DNA of 40,331 nucleotides, from the NCBI RefSeq assembly GCF_006483445.1, contig NZ_PPPT01000013.1, forward strand, positions 1 through 40,331, in the 5' to 3' direction. This DNA comes from Bradyrhizobium guangdongense. GTDB lineage: Bacteria; Pseudomonadota; Alphaproteobacteria; Rhizobiales; Xanthobacteraceae. Both the position numbers and the translations under genes were made by a program. The notes beneath the pieces were generated by a model that saw only the letters and a list, made by a program, of their open reading frames with translations, had not been told where the DNA came from and did not search any database. This document shows positions 1 to 11,076 of the stretch, piece after piece (position 1 is the stretch's first letter; each line of letters opens with the position of its first letter).

Positions 1-45
1 CGATCCGAGCTCGCCGCGGGAAAACACCGCGGCGAGCTCGGATCG
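1..45. repeat. Perfect 19-bp inverted repeat at window edge
   Basis: Bases 1-19 are exactly the reverse complement of bases 27-45, with a 7-base loop (GAAAACA). The hairpin lies inside an open frame. It is either a real palindrome or a fold-back artefact at a contig end. Confidence 0.9.
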
Positions 46-435
46 GCCTCGCATCCCTGCATCGCCTTCGGCGACACTTCGGTTCAGCTCGCCTCGGTTC
101 CCTGGGGCGCGGACCTGCATGTCGGCTTCACTGACGATCCCGGCCGCGCCACGGTGCGGGTGCAGATCACCGACGACGCCGATGCCGCCGATTTCGCCCT
201 GGTCGATGACACCTCGACCTCGGAGACCGGCGCCTGCCAGGGCCACGCCATGATGCGCTCGGTGGCGATCTCCGGCTGGTCGAACGCCGAGGGTCCGGTG
301 ATCTATCTCTCCCACGAAGGCCCGGCCGATTATCGCGTCTATGTGCGCTCGAAGACGTTTTCACCGCGCGATGCCGCAGCATTGATCGTCGGTGCCAGCG
401 GCGGCCACCGCCGCATGCAGGCCGCCTCGCTTTGA
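1..435 (+). CDS. Hypothetical protein, C-terminal part (5' end outside window)
   Basis: The frame is open from base 1 to a TGA at 433-435, so this is the last 144 residues of a longer protein whose start lies upstream. I do not recognise the family. The visible part is acidic in the middle (a DDADAADFALVDD stretch), contains one clear hydrophobic β-rich segment and ends in GGHRRMQAASL. No membrane segment is visible here. The first 45 bases of the frame are a perfect inverted repeat, so the first 15 residues may not belong to the native protein. The downstream kinase gene starts 124 bp later on the same strand, so co-transcription is possible but not shown. Coding is supported by the GC-rich third-position pattern and an uninterrupted frame. 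Confidence 0.6.
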   Translation, partial: RSELAAGKHRGELGSASHPCIAFGDTSVQLASVPWGADLHVGFTDDPGRATVRVQITDDADAADFALVDDTSTSETGACQGHAMMRSVAISGWSNAEGPVIYLSHEGPADYRVYVRSKTFSPRDAAALIVGASGGHRRMQAASL

Positions 436-559
436 GAGATTAACGATCCGTCAACCCTGTTCGAAGCCCGCCGCCAAACCTCAAACTCTTCGCAAGGTCG
501 AACGACGCATCGTCACCGAGGGCTGGCATCAAGTTCAGGCAGTATCGGGGTCATTGGCG

Positions 560-2797
<2,238 letters not shown>

Positions 2798-2815
2798 AGC
2801 CACAATCACCACAGC

Positions 2816-2944
2816 CGTAGGGTGGGCAAAGCTTCCGCCGTAGCTCGCAGAGCGAAGGCGGAAGCGTGCCCACCTTTTCTATCTCGTACCTGGAGAGATG
2901 GTGGGCACGGCGCGCGAAGTGCGCGCGCCTTTGCCCACCCTACG
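2816..2944. repeat. Interspersed palindromic repeat, family A, copy 1
   Basis: A 16-bp perfect terminal inverted repeat, CGTAGGGTGGGCAAAG at 2816-2831 and its complement at 2929-2944, encloses two inner hairpins (CTTCCGCC/GGCGGAAG, and GTGCCCACC/GGTGGGCAC). The same ends recur at 26619-26702, and a truncated form at 38317-38353. It fills most of the gap between the convergent kinase and coaA genes and has no coding content. Elements like this are common in Bradyrhizobium intergenic regions; the function is unknown. Confidence 0.85.
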
Positions 2945-2951
2945 ACACGTC

Positions 2952-3908
2952 TTACAGCCGCCGCAGCGCCACGCTCTCCACCGTGTGGTCGGCGCCCTTC
3001 TTGAGGATCAAGGTCGCACGGGGACGGGTGGGCAAGATGTTGTCTTCGAGATTGGCGAGGTTGGTGCGTTCCCAGATCGCGGTCGCGGTCGCGATCGCTT
3101 CCTCGTCTGACAGCAGCGCATAGCGGTTGAAGTAAGACTTTGGATTCGTGAACGCGGTGTCGCGCAGCGCCAGGAAGCGCTTGATGTACCATTGCCGCAG
3201 CGCTGCCTCGTTGGCGTCGATATAGACCGAGAAATCGAAGAAGTCGGAAACGACGGGCACCGCCTTGCCGTCGCGCGGCAGCTTGCCAGTCTGCAGCACG
3301 TTGACGCCTTCGACGATCAAAATGTCGGGCTGGTCGATCTCCACCCACTGGTTCGGCACGATGTCGTAGGTCAGATGCGAATAAACCGGCGCGCGCACGT
3401 TGCGGCGCCCGGACTTGATATCGGAGAGGAAGCTCAGCAGCAGCTGCAGATCGTAGCTCTCGGGAAAGCCCTTCTTCTGCATGATGCCCTGGCGGTCGAG
3501 CACGGCGTTTGGATAGAGGAATCCGTCGGTCGTGATCAGCTCGACCTTCGGCCGTGGCGACCAGCGCGCCAGCAAGGCCTGGATCACACGAGCGGTGGTC
3601 GATTTTCCGACCGCGACGGAGCCTGCGACGCCGATGATATAGGGGACCTTGCGATCCCTGATGTTGAGGAACTGACGCTCCGCGTAGTACAGCCGCTGCA
3701 TCGCATCGACGTAGATCGAGAGCAGGCGGGACAGCGGCAGATAGATGTCCTCGACTTCCTTCAAGTCGAGGCGATCGTGCAGCGAACGCAGGCGGTCGAA
3801 CTCGCCCGGCTCCAGCGTCATCGGCGTATCGTCGCGCAACCGCGCCCACTCATCGCGCGTGTAGACGCGGTATGGATTATATTGCTGCTCGGGTGCGCGG
3901 ATATCCAT
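2952..3908 (-). CDS. coaA: Type I pantothenate kinase
   Basis: CoaA phosphorylates pantothenate with ATP, the first committed step of coenzyme A synthesis in the cytoplasm. The 318 residues match the usual length of the prokaryotic type I enzyme. The P-loop is at 93-104 ([12 protein letters not shown]). Downstream are the conserved TTDGFLYPN and KKGFPESYD motifs and the IVEGVNVLQ strand, all typical of the PRK/PanK P-loop kinases. The ATG at 3908 is preceded by an AAAGG ribosome binding site and lies 15 bp after the hisE stop, so coaA is probably the last gene of the histidine operon. The gene order hisE–coaA recurs in rhizobia (from memory). Confidence 0.97.
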   Translation of the reverse strand: MDIRAPEQQYNPYRVYTRDEWARLRDDTPMTLEPGEFDRLRSLHDRLDLKEVEDIYLPLSRLLSIYVDAMQRLYYAERQFLNIRDRKVPYIIGVAGSVAVGKSTTARVIQALLARWSPRPKVELITTDGFLYPNAVLDRQGIMQKKGFPESYDLQLLLSFLSDIKSGRRNVRAPVYSHLTYDIVPNQWVEIDQPDILIVEGVNVLQTGKLPRDGKAVPVVSDFFDFSVYIDANEAALRQWYIKRFLALRDTAFTNPKSYFNRYALLSDEEAIATATAIWERTNLANLEDNILPTRPRATLILKKGADHTVESVALRRL

Positions 3909-3923
3909 GACGCGACCTTTCCG

Positions 3924-4247
3924 TTAATCGCCCTTACGCGAAGCCTTCTCTTCCAACCCTGAGATCGCGGTGCGCTTGTCCAGCGCCGCCTCGACCTCTT
4001 CCAGCTTTACGCCACGGGACTTCAACAAGACAAGGAAGTGATAGAGCAGGTCGGCGCTCTCAGCGATCAGATGCGCGCGATCGTTTTCGACTGCTGCGAT
4101 TACGGTTTCGACTGCTTCCTCGCCGAACTTCTTGGCGCAATGTTCCGCGCCCTTGTCGAGCAGCTTGCGGGTATAGGACGCCTCACCACTGGCCGCCGCG
4201 CGGGCGTCGATGGTGTCGGCAAGATCGTGGATCGTGAAACGCGGCAT
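3924..4247 (-). CDS. hisE: Phosphoribosyl-ATP diphosphatase
   Basis: HisE hydrolyses phosphoribosyl-ATP to phosphoribosyl-AMP and pyrophosphate, step two of histidine synthesis. The protein has 107 residues, normal for stand-alone HisE (fused to HisI in enterics). It shows the MazG-like all-helical motifs EEAVETVIAA and ESADLLYHFLVLL, with the acidic residues that bind metal. It lies 77 bp downstream of hisF on the same strand and 15 bp upstream of coaA. No hisI is in the window. Confidence 0.96.
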   Translation of the reverse strand: MPRFTIHDLADTIDARAAASGEASYTRKLLDKGAEHCAKKFGEEAVETVIAAVENDRAHLIAESADLLYHFLVLLKSRGVKLEEVEAALDKRTAISGLEEKASRKGD

Positions 4248-4324
4248 ACGAAATACTCAACTCACACGCCAGCCAATGAGCCGGTCCCCATCGGCAAATG
4301 TAGCACTTTTGCGACCGGGAGTCG

Positions 4325-5101
4325 TCATGCATCCAGGCGCATGGGCAGCCCGCGCCGGACCATGTGCTCCTTCGCCTCGCGAATGGTAAATTCGCCGAAG
4401 TGAAAGATCGACGCCGCCAGCACCGCGGTGGCGTGCCCCTCGCGAATACCGTCGACGAGGTGATCGAGATTGCCGACGCCGCCGGACGCGATCACGGGAA
4501 CGGGAATGCTGTCGGCGATCGCCCGCGTCAGCGGGATGTCAAAGCCCTGCCGGGTGCCATCGCGATCCATCGAGGTGAGCAAAATTTCACCAGCGCCGAG
4601 CGAGACCACTTCCTGGGCATATTCGATGGCGTCGATGCCGGTCGAGTTGCGCCCGCCATGGGTGAAGATTTCCCAGCGCTCGCCGCCGCCCGCGCGCTTG
4701 ACCCGCTTGGCGTCGATCGCGACCACGATGCACTGCTCGCCGAATTTTTCTGCGGCTTCCTTGACGAACTCGCGCCGGGACACCGCGGCGCTGTTGATCG
4801 AAACCTTGTCGGCGCCGGAGCGCAGCAGGGTCTTGATGTCGTCGACCGTGCGGACGCCGCCGCCGACGGTGACCGGCATGAAGCAGGCTTCCGCCGTGCG
4901 CCGGACCACGTCCAGCATGATGCCGCGGTTCTCATGGGTCGCGGTTATGTCGAGGAAGGTCAGCTCGTCGGCGCCGGCGGCGTCATAGGCGATGGCGGCT
5001 TCGACGGGGTCGCCGGCATCGCGCAGGTCGACGAAGTTGACGCCCTTGACGACGCGGCCGTCCTTGACGTCGAGGCAGGGGATCACGCGCACCTTGAACA
5101 T
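4325..5101 (-). CDS. hisF: Imidazole glycerol phosphate synthase, cyclase subunit
   Basis: HisF is the (βα)8-barrel cyclase subunit that uses ammonia from HisH to turn PRFAR into imidazole glycerol phosphate and AICAR. The 258 residues carry the catalytic acid Asp11 in [15 protein letters not shown] and the second catalytic Asp in IVVAIDAKR. The phosphate-binding loops VGGGVRT and IASGGVGN are intact. The ATG at 5101 is the only sensible start and is 10 bp downstream of the hisA stop. Its partner subunit HisH is two genes upstream in the same operon. Confidence 0.98.
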   Translation of the reverse strand: MFKVRVIPCLDVKDGRVVKGVNFVDLRDAGDPVEAAIAYDAAGADELTFLDITATHENRGIMLDVVRRTAEACFMPVTVGGGVRTVDDIKTLLRSGADKVSINSAAVSRREFVKEAAEKFGEQCIVVAIDAKRVKRAGGGERWEIFTHGGRNSTGIDAIEYAQEVVSLGAGEILLTSMDRDGTRQGFDIPLTRAIADSIPVPVIASGGVGNLDHLVDGIREGHATAVLAASIFHFGEFTIREAKEHMVRRGLPMRLDA

Positions 5102-5111
5102 CCGATGTCTC

Positions 5112-5852
5112 CTAGGCGGCAGCGCGCGCGTTGCGGATCAGGGTGAGGGCGGCCGCGGGATCGAGCCTGCCGTCATAGAGCGCACGTCCGGCAATCGCGC
5201 CGGCGAGTTTTTTCGCGCGCGGGGTGAGCATGGCCTTGACGTCCTCGATCGAGGCGAGGCCGCCGGAGGCGATCACGGGGATCGAGATGGCGTCGGCGAG
5301 CGCAATGGTCGCGTCGAGATTGAGCCCCTTGAGCAGGCCGTCGCGTGCGATGTCGGTGAAGATGATGGCGGCGACGCCGGCATCCTCGAAACGCTTGGCG
5401 ATCTCCAGCACCGTGACTTGCGACGTCTCGGCCCAACCTTCGACGGCGACCTTGCCGTCACGGGCATCGAGCCCGACGGCGACGCGGCCGGGAAATTTTT
5501 TCGAGGCCACCTTCACCAGTTCAGGATCGCGCACGGCGGCGGTGCCGATGATGACGCGCGTGATGCCTTTGCTGAGCCAGGCTTCGACAGTCGCGAGATC
5601 GCGGATGCCGCCACCGAGCTGCACCGGCATCTTGATCGTCTTCAGCATGGCCTCGACAGCCTGCGCGTTGACCGGCTTGCCGGCAAAGGCGCCGTCGAGA
5701 TCGACGACGTGGAGATATTCAAACCCCTGCGCGGCAAAGCTCTGCGCCTGCGCGGCGGGATCGAGGTTGAACACCGTGGCGCGCGCCATGTCGCCTTGCT
5801 CCAGGCGCACGCACTGGCCGTTCTTCAGATCGATGGCGGGGAAGAGAATCAC
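5112..5852 (-). CDS. hisA: ProFAR isomerase
   Basis: HisA isomerises ProFAR to PRFAR, the step before HisHF. It is a (βα)8-barrel related to HisF, with the matching N-terminal motif [14 protein letters not shown] (catalytic Asp), QLGGGIRD and the catalytic Asp in FTDIARDG. I place the start at the GTG at 5852, which gives the canonical N-terminus [10 protein letters not shown] and overlaps the hisH stop as GTGA, a usual sign of translational coupling. An in-frame ATG nine bases upstream at 5861 would add three residues; I consider it less likely. It is followed 10 bp later by hisF. Confidence 0.97.
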   Translation of the reverse strand: MILFPAIDLKNGQCVRLEQGDMARATVFNLDPAAQAQSFAAQGFEYLHVVDLDGAFAGKPVNAQAVEAMLKTIKMPVQLGGGIRDLATVEAWLSKGITRVIIGTAAVRDPELVKVASKKFPGRVAVGLDARDGKVAVEGWAETSQVTVLEIAKRFEDAGVAAIIFTDIARDGLLKGLNLDATIALADAISIPVIASGGLASIEDVKAMLTPRAKKLAGAIAGRALYDGRLDPAAALTLIRNARAAA

Positions 5853-6499
5853 GGCTTCCATCTCAAAAAGTTTTGGATCAGCGCCAGGCCAAAGCGCTGG
5901 CTCTTCTCGGGGTGAAACTGCGTGCCGATGGCGGTGTCCTTGCCGACGATGGCCGTGACCGGGCCGCCGTAATCGGCGCGCGCCAGCACATCCGCCTCAT
6001 TCACCGGATTGAGGTGATAGGAGTGCACGAAATAGGCGTGCTGGCCCTTGGGGCCGAGCGGCAGCTTGTCCAGCACGGGATGCTCGCGCAAGAGGTCGAG
6101 CGTGTTCCAGCCCATATGCGGGATCTTCAGGTTCTCGTCGCGCGGCGCGATCTTTTCGACATCGCCGGAGATCCAGTTCAGGCCCTCGGTGATGACGTGC
6201 TCCTTGCCGCGGCTCGCCATCAACTGCATGCCGACGCAGATGCCGAAGAAGGGGCGGGCCTTGACCCGCACGGCTTCGGTGATCGCCTCGACCATGCCGT
6301 TGACCGAATCCAGCCCACGCCGGCAATCGGCAAAGGCGCCGACGCCCGGCAGCACGATGCGGTCCGCGCTGTAGGCGCGATCCGGATCGCTGGTCACGAA
6401 GATCTTCTGCGGATCCTCCATGCTGCGCGCGGCGCGCTCGAAGGCCTTTGCAGCGGAATGCAGATTGCCGGAACCGTAATCGATGATGGCAACGCTCAT
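5849..6499 (-). CDS. hisH: Imidazole glycerol phosphate synthase, glutaminase subunit
   Basis: HisH is a class I glutamine amidotransferase that supplies ammonia to HisF. The 216 residues show the nucleophile in [11 protein letters not shown] and the His-Glu pair in [10 protein letters not shown]. The N-terminus [11 protein letters not shown] is the family signature. Its ATG overlaps the stop of the DUF2628 gene by 4 bp (ATGA), and its own stop overlaps the start of hisA, so the three are tightly coupled in one transcript. Confidence 0.98.
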   Translation of the reverse strand: MSVAIIDYGSGNLHSAAKAFERAARSMEDPQKIFVTSDPDRAYSADRIVLPGVGAFADCRRGLDSVNGMVEAITEAVRVKARPFFGICVGMQLMASRGKEHVITEGLNWISGDVEKIAPRDENLKIPHMGWNTLDLLREHPVLDKLPLGPKGQHAYFVHSYHLNPVNEADVLARADYGGPVTAIVGKDTAIGTQFHPEKSQRFGLALIQNFLRWKP

Positions 6500-7026
6500 C
6501 GTGACCCTCCCGGTTCTGGAAACAATCCGATAATGCCGCCTGACGGCAGCGGCGGCGGGTTGGAGAACGCCTCACCCGGCACGCTGCGGGTCGGCGGCGG
6601 TCCGCCGCGATCGACGGCCCATTGATCGTTGACGATGCCGCGCTGGGCCTTGCTCCAGCGATCGAAGAAGCGATGCTCGGCGGTGTCCTCATCGTCGGCG
6701 ACGACGACGTCGAGCTGCCGCCACTTGCCGCGCGACAGCGTCCAGCGGCGCAGGGTGGTCGCCTCAAGCCCCATCAGGATCGCCACAACGATGTCGGCTA
6801 GCAGGATCCCGCCGCGGCCGACGCCGAGACTCGACAAGGCGGCCTGGAACGCCGCGAACAGAACGATCCAGCCGATCAGCGCCAGCCACAGCCGATTCCA
6901 CAACAGCCAGAGCGGGCCGAACACCATCGCCCAGAAATGAAAGCCGTCGCGCACGAAGACGAACTTGTCGGTGGCGCGCAGATCCGCTCCATGGGGGGAG
7001 GGAGCATGAACAGTGTAGACAGGCAT
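6496..7026 (-). CDS. DUF2628 membrane protein in the histidine operon
   Basis: This 176-residue protein matches DUF2628 by eye. It has an N-terminal MPVYTVHAP strand, then [26 protein letters not shown], then two or three hydrophobic helices (about 38-65 and 75-92), and a soluble C-terminal half rich in charged residues and prolines. The first helix group suggests an inner-membrane protein with a cytoplasmic tail. The gene sits between hisB (63 bp upstream) and hisH (4-bp ATGA overlap), so it is translated with the histidine enzymes. No biochemical role is known to me, and nothing in the sequence suggests an enzymatic step in the pathway. Confidence 0.9.
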   Translation of the reverse strand: MPVYTVHAPSPHGADLRATDKFVFVRDGFHFWAMVFGPLWLLWNRLWLALIGWIVLFAAFQAALSSLGVGRGGILLADIVVAILMGLEATTLRRWTLSRGKWRQLDVVVADDEDTAEHRFFDRWSKAQRGIVNDQWAVDRGGPPPTRSVPGEAFSNPPPLPSGGIIGLFPEPGGSR

Positions 7027-7089
7027 GGTGATGCCCCGTTCTCAATCATTCAGTGAACCCGCCGGCGGCGTTGCCGCGAGACGGAGATG

Positions 7090-7683
7090 TCAGCCGCCGA
7101 GCGAGCCCTTGGTGGACGGGATCTCGCCCGCCGCCTTGGGGTCGATCGCAACCGCCGTGCGCAACGCTCGCGCCAGACCTTTGAAGCAGGACTCGGCGAT
7201 ATGATGGCTGTTATCGCCATATAGGGTCTCGACGTGGAGAGTCACGCCTGCGTTCATGGCGAAGGCCTGAAACCACTCGCGCACCAGCTCGGTGTCGAAC
7301 TCGCCGATCTTGTCGCGGGGGAAGTCGGCCTTGAACACCAGGAACGGGCGGCCCGAAATGTCGATGACCACGCGCGACAGCGTCTCGTCCATGGGCATGT
7401 GAACGCTGGCATAGCGGGTGATGCCCGCCATGTTGCCGAGCGCCTGCTTCACGGCCTGGCCGAGCGCAATGCCGGTGTCTTCGGTCGTATGGTGATGATC
7501 AATGTGCAGATCGCCCACCGCCTTGACCGTGAGGTCGATGCGGGAATGGCGGGCAAGGAGATCGAGCATATGGTCGAAGAAGCCGATGCCGGTTGCGATG
7601 TTGGACACGCCGGTGCCATCGAGGTTCACGGATACCTCGATGTCGGTCTCCTTGGTCTTGCGCTTGATCGTCGCGGTGCGCAT
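7090..7683 (-). CDS. hisB: Imidazoleglycerol-phosphate dehydratase
   Basis: HisB dehydrates imidazole glycerol phosphate to imidazole acetol phosphate using a di-manganese centre. The 197 residues are the monofunctional form, without the histidinol phosphatase domain found in enterics. The metal-binding histidines are visible in [27 protein letters not shown] and the C-terminal DNSHHIAE repeat. It is the first gene of the minus-strand histidine operon, so the promoter should lie in 7684-7868, shared with the divergent hslV. I saw no leader peptide or attenuator. Confidence 0.98.
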   Translation of the reverse strand: MRTATIKRKTKETDIEVSVNLDGTGVSNIATGIGFFDHMLDLLARHSRIDLTVKAVGDLHIDHHHTTEDTGIALGQAVKQALGNMAGITRYASVHMPMDETLSRVVIDISGRPFLVFKADFPRDKIGEFDTELVREWFQAFAMNAGVTLHVETLYGDNSHHIAESCFKGLARALRTAVAIDPKAAGEIPSTKGSLGG

Positions 7684-7868
7684 TGAAGGCTTTCGCTGGA
7701 GTTTGGGCCGAAAACGGCGGTCTTTTAACAGCCTAATCTTGCCTTCGCTACTGCGGGATGGGCTGGGCGGGCCCCTACTTCTGCCTATGGTGAGCGGAAT
7801 CGCCCCAAAAGCCCCCGTTGTGCCCCCGGTCCGGACCGCCTAGATCAGGCCGGAGAAAGAGGTACTTC

Positions 7869-8429
7869 ATGCAGGATTCCCAGAACAGCTCGCCGGTCTG
7901 GCACGGCACGACCATTGTGACGGTCCGCAAGGGCGGCCGGGTGGTCGTGGGCGGCGACGGTCAGGTCTCGATCGGCCAGACCGTGATCAAGTCCAACGCC
8001 AAAAAGGTCCGGAAACTCGGCAAGGGCGACGTGATCGGCGGCTTTGCCGGCGCCACGGCCGATGCCTTCACGCTGTTCGAGCGGCTGGAATCCAAGCTCG
8101 AGCAATATCCGGGACAACTGACCCGGGCGGCGGTCGAGCTCGCCAAGGACTGGCGGACCGACCGCTATTTGCGGCGGCTGGAGGCCATGATGATCGTGGC
8201 CGACAAGGACGTCTCCCTGGTCCTGACCGGCACCGGCGACGTGCTCGAGCCGGAAGCGGGCGTTATGGCGATCGGCTCCGGCGGCAATTATGCGCTGGCC
8301 GCGGCCCGCGCCCTGCTCGACACCGACAAGGATGCCGAGACCATCGTCCGCCGCTCGCTCGATATCGCCGCCGACATCTGCGTCTACACCAACCGCAACG
8401 TCACCATCGAAGCCCTGTCGAGCGGCTAG
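7869..8429 (+). CDS. hslV: ATP-dependent protease, proteolytic subunit HslV
   Basis: HslV (ClpQ) forms the proteolytic core of the HslVU heat-shock protease, with an N-terminal threonine nucleophile as in proteasome β subunits. The start at 7869 follows a good AGAAAGAGG site and gives 186 residues. The nucleophile is expected at Thr14 ([12 protein letters not shown]), so a 13-residue propeptide must be removed. The enteric protein has only Met before this Thr. The [11 protein letters not shown] motif and C-terminal TNRNVTIE are family marks. The frame runs 51 bases further upstream, but those residues do not fit the family. The ATPase partner hslU is two genes downstream. Confidence 0.98.
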   Translation: MQDSQNSSPVWHGTTIVTVRKGGRVVVGGDGQVSIGQTVIKSNAKKVRKLGKGDVIGGFAGATADAFTLFERLESKLEQYPGQLTRAAVELAKDWRTDRYLRRLEAMMIVADKDVSLVLTGTGDVLEPEAGVMAIGSGGNYALAAARALLDTDKDAETIVRRSLDIAADICVYTNRNVTIEALSSG

Positions 8430-8432
8430 GCC

Positions 8433-8918
8433 ATGGCCGCCGCCTACACTTTCCGCCCGATGACTACAGCCGACCTGCCGCTGATCCGGCACTGGCTGCG
8501 CGAACCGCATGTCAGGGAATGGTGGGGCGATCCGGACGAGCAATATGCGCTGGTCAGCGGCGATCTCGACGAACCGGCGATGGACCAGTTCATCGTGTTG
8601 GCAGGCGAGGTGCCGTTCGGCTACCTTCAGTGCTACCGCCTGACGGCGTGGAATACCGGCCTTGGGCCACAACCGGAGGGAACGCGTGGAATCGATCAGT
8701 TCATCGGCGAGATCGACATGATCGAACGCGGCCACGGCTCCTCTTTCATCCGCCAGTTCGTCGACGGCCAGTTGCGGCAGGGCCTGCCGCGCATGGTCAC
8801 GGATCCGGATCCATTGAACCTGCGCGCGTTGCGCGCTTACGAAAAGGCGGGCTTCGAAAAGGTCGGCATGGTCGAGACGCCCGACGGCCCTTCATTGCTG
8901 ATGATCCGCGATTCATGA
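8433..8918 (+). CDS. GNAT acetyltransferase, AAC(6')-like
   Basis: This is a 161-residue GNAT-fold acetyl-CoA-dependent acetyltransferase. It resembles the Acetyltransf_8/aminoglycoside 6'-N-acetyltransferase group: [16 protein letters not shown] at the N-terminus, [16 protein letters not shown], and the C-terminal [18 protein letters not shown]. The usual RxxGxG acetyl-CoA loop is replaced by a variant around [12 protein letters not shown], as is common in this subgroup. It starts 3 bp after the hslV stop and ends in a 4-bp ATGA overlap with the next gene. The substrate is unknown; the placement inside the hslVU cluster argues for a chromosomal housekeeping or stress role rather than acquired resistance. 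Confidence 0.9.
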   Translation: MAAAYTFRPMTTADLPLIRHWLREPHVREWWGDPDEQYALVSGDLDEPAMDQFIVLAGEVPFGYLQCYRLTAWNTGLGPQPEGTRGIDQFIGEIDMIERGHGSSFIRQFVDGQLRQGLPRMVTDPDPLNLRALRAYEKAGFEKVGMVETPDGPSLLMIRDS

Positions 8919-9520
8919 CGCTGACCCACACACACGACAGCAAGGTCACGATCCCGCCGCTCTATTGGGTCGGTATCGCGCTGCTGCTGCTCGCGCTGCA
9001 GGCCTCGATCCTGTTCGCGATGGGCCGCGTGCCGATCTGCACCTGCGGCTATGTCAAGCTGTGGCACGGCGTGGTGCAGAGCTCGGAGAATTCGCAGCAC
9101 ATCGCCGACTGGTACACGCTCTCGCATGTCCTGCACGGCTTCCTGTTCTACGCCATGACCTGGGCGCTGTTTTCGCGGCTGTTGTCCTGGCCCGCGCGCC
9201 TGATCGTCGCGATGCTGATCGAGGGTGCCTGGGAGATCGTCGAGAATTCGCCGTTCATCATCGAGCGCTATCGCGCCGGCACCATCTCGCTGGACTATTA
9301 CGGCGACAGCATCGTGAACTCGGTCTCCGACACGCTCTCCATGGTCCTCGGGTTCCTGGTTGCCCGCGCGCTGCCGGTGACCGCCACGATCGTTCTCGCG
9401 CTGATTTTCGAAACAGTGATGGCGCTGCATATTCGCGACAATCTGACGCTGAATATTTTGATGCTGATCCATCCGCTCGAGGCGGTAAAGCAGTGGCAAT
9501 CCGGCCCGCCGATCATCTGA
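8915..9520 (+). CDS. DUF2585 (UPF0314) membrane protein
   Basis: This 201-residue membrane protein has helices at about residues 18-40, 75-100 and 145-175, and matches the DUF2585/UPF0314 family. Conserved-looking stretches are [47 protein letters not shown] and [13 protein letters not shown]. Several charged or histidine residues lie within or next to membrane segments. The ATG at 8915 overlaps the GNAT stop (ATGA), so it is co-translated with hslV and the GNAT gene. The function is not known. Confidence 0.9.
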   Translation: MTLTHTHDSKVTIPPLYWVGIALLLLALQASILFAMGRVPICTCGYVKLWHGVVQSSENSQHIADWYTLSHVLHGFLFYAMTWALFSRLLSWPARLIVAMLIEGAWEIVENSPFIIERYRAGTISLDYYGDSIVNSVSDTLSMVLGFLVARALPVTATIVLALIFETVMALHIRDNLTLNILMLIHPLEAVKQWQSGPPII

Positions 9521-9573
9521 CGACTCAAAATTCCGGCTTGTCCTCGGCCGTCTCTGACCCTAGCTAGACAGAC

Positions 9574-10878
9574 ATGACAGACTTCTCGCCCCGCGAAATC
9601 GTTTCCGAACTCGACCGTTTCATCGTCGGCCAGGCCGAGGCCAAGCGCGCCGTCTCGATCGCGCTGCGCAACCGCTGGCGCCGTCAGCAGCTCACGGGCT
9701 CCTTGCGCGAAGAGGTGCTGCCGAAGAACATCTTGATGATCGGGCCGACCGGCGTCGGCAAGACGGAAATCGCGCGGCGTCTCGCAAAGCTCGCGAATGC
9801 GCCGTTCCTGAAGGTGGAAGCGACCAAGTTCACCGAGGTCGGCTATGTCGGCCGCGACGTCGAGCAGATCGTGCGCGATCTCGTCGAGGTCGCGATCGCC
9901 CAGGTGCGCGAGAAGAAGCGCAAGGACGTGCAGGCACGCGCCCAGCTCGCCGCCGAGGAGCGCGTGCTCGATGCGCTGGTCGGCGCCAATGCCAGCGCCG
10001 GAACGCGGGAATCGTTCCGCAAGAAACTGCGCGCCGGCGAGCTCAACGACAAGGAGATCGAGATCGAGACCCAGAGCACCGGCAGCGGCCTGCCGATGTT
10101 CGAGATCCCGGGCATGCCCGGCGCACAGCTTGGCGCGGTCTCGCTCGGCGACATCTTCGGCAAGCTCGGCGGCCGGCCCAAGATGCGGCGGCTGACGGTC
10201 GAAAGCTCGCACGAGATCCTCGTCAACGAGGAATCCGACAAGCTCCTGGACAACGATCAACTCGTGCAGGAGGCGATCGGCGCGGCCGAGAACAACGGCA
10301 TCGTGTTCCTCGACGAGATCGACAAGATCTGCGTGCGGGACGGCCGCGTCGGCGGCGATGTCTCCCGCGAGGGCGTGCAGCGCGACCTGCTGCCGCTGAT
10401 CGAAGGCACCACCGTCTCGACCAAGCACGGCGCTGTGAAGACCGACCACATCCTGTTCATCGCGTCCGGCGCCTTCCACATCGCAAAGCCGTCGGACCTG
10501 CTGCCGGAGCTGCAGGGCCGCCTGCCGATCCGCGTCGAGCTGCAAGCGCTGACCCGCGACGACATGCGGCGCATCCTCACCGAGCCCGAGGCTTCGCTGA
10601 TCAAGCAATATGTCGCGCTGCTCAAGACCGAGGGCGTCACGCTCGACATCACCGACAGCGCGATCGACGCGCTCGCCGACATCGCGGTCGCCGTCAACTC
10701 GACGGTCGAGAACATCGGCGCGCGGCGGCTGCAGACGGTGATGGAGCGGGTGCTGGACGAGATCTCCTTCACCGCGCCCGACCGTAACGGCGACACCATC
10801 CAGGTCGACGCCGACTATGTCGAGAGGCACGTCGGCGACCTCGCCAAGAACGCCGATCTGAGCCGGTTCATTTTGTAA
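9574..10878 (+). CDS. hslU: ATP-dependent protease, ATPase subunit HslU
   Basis: HslU (ClpY) is the AAA+ unfoldase that feeds substrates to HslV. The 434 residues include Walker A at 57-64 (GPTGVGKT), the GYVGRDVE pore motif, an I-domain of ordinary size, Walker B in [10 protein letters not shown] and a sensor region [13 protein letters not shown]. The C-terminus ends in DLSRFIL, the tail that inserts into HslV pockets to activate it. It starts 53 bp after the DUF2585 stop. It is probably heat-shock controlled, as in other bacteria, but I could not place an RpoH promoter with confidence. Confidence 0.98.
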   Translation: MTDFSPREIVSELDRFIVGQAEAKRAVSIALRNRWRRQQLTGSLREEVLPKNILMIGPTGVGKTEIARRLAKLANAPFLKVEATKFTEVGYVGRDVEQIVRDLVEVAIAQVREKKRKDVQARAQLAAEERVLDALVGANASAGTRESFRKKLRAGELNDKEIEIETQSTGSGLPMFEIPGMPGAQLGAVSLGDIFGKLGGRPKMRRLTVESSHEILVNEESDKLLDNDQLVQEAIGAAENNGIVFLDEIDKICVRDGRVGGDVSREGVQRDLLPLIEGTTVSTKHGAVKTDHILFIASGAFHIAKPSDLLPELQGRLPIRVELQALTRDDMRRILTEPEASLIKQYVALLKTEGVTLDITDSAIDALADIAVAVNSTVENIGARRLQTVMERVLDEISFTAPDRNGDTIQVDADYVERHVGDLAKNADLSRFIL

Positions 10879-10904
10879 TTCCGGGCCAGTCCGCTATCTA
10901 TTCC

Positions 10905-11055
10905 GCCGTCGTCCTGGCGAAAGCCAGGACCCATTACCCCCGATGGGTCTTGTTGGAAAAGATAGTGGCCTCAGTTTCGGCTCACCCAAGCATTCGTGGC
11001 TATGGATCCCGGATCGGCGCTCGCCGTGCGAGCTTGTCCGGGATGACGGCGGAGG
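10905..11055. repeat. Composite interspersed repeat, families B and C
   Basis: The left part is a hairpin, GTCCTGGC-GAAA-GCCAGGAC (10911-10930), identical to the ends of the element at 27646-27785. The right part, ending in GTCCGGGATGACGGCGG, resembles the element at 28832-28922. It fills the gap between hslU and the next gene and has no coding content. Confidence 0.75.
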
Positions 11056-11076
11056 TAGACGCACGCCGGGTGCCCC

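Noticed and set aside
7684..7868. Heat-shock (RpoH) promoter for hslV
   Set aside because: A CTTG word at 7738 has no matching -10 at acceptable spacing; I could not support a call, though such a promoter is expected.
8433..8918. GNAT gene as an acquired aminoglycoside resistance gene
   Set aside because: It has the same base composition as its neighbours, is tightly coupled to hslV and has no mobile element nearby.
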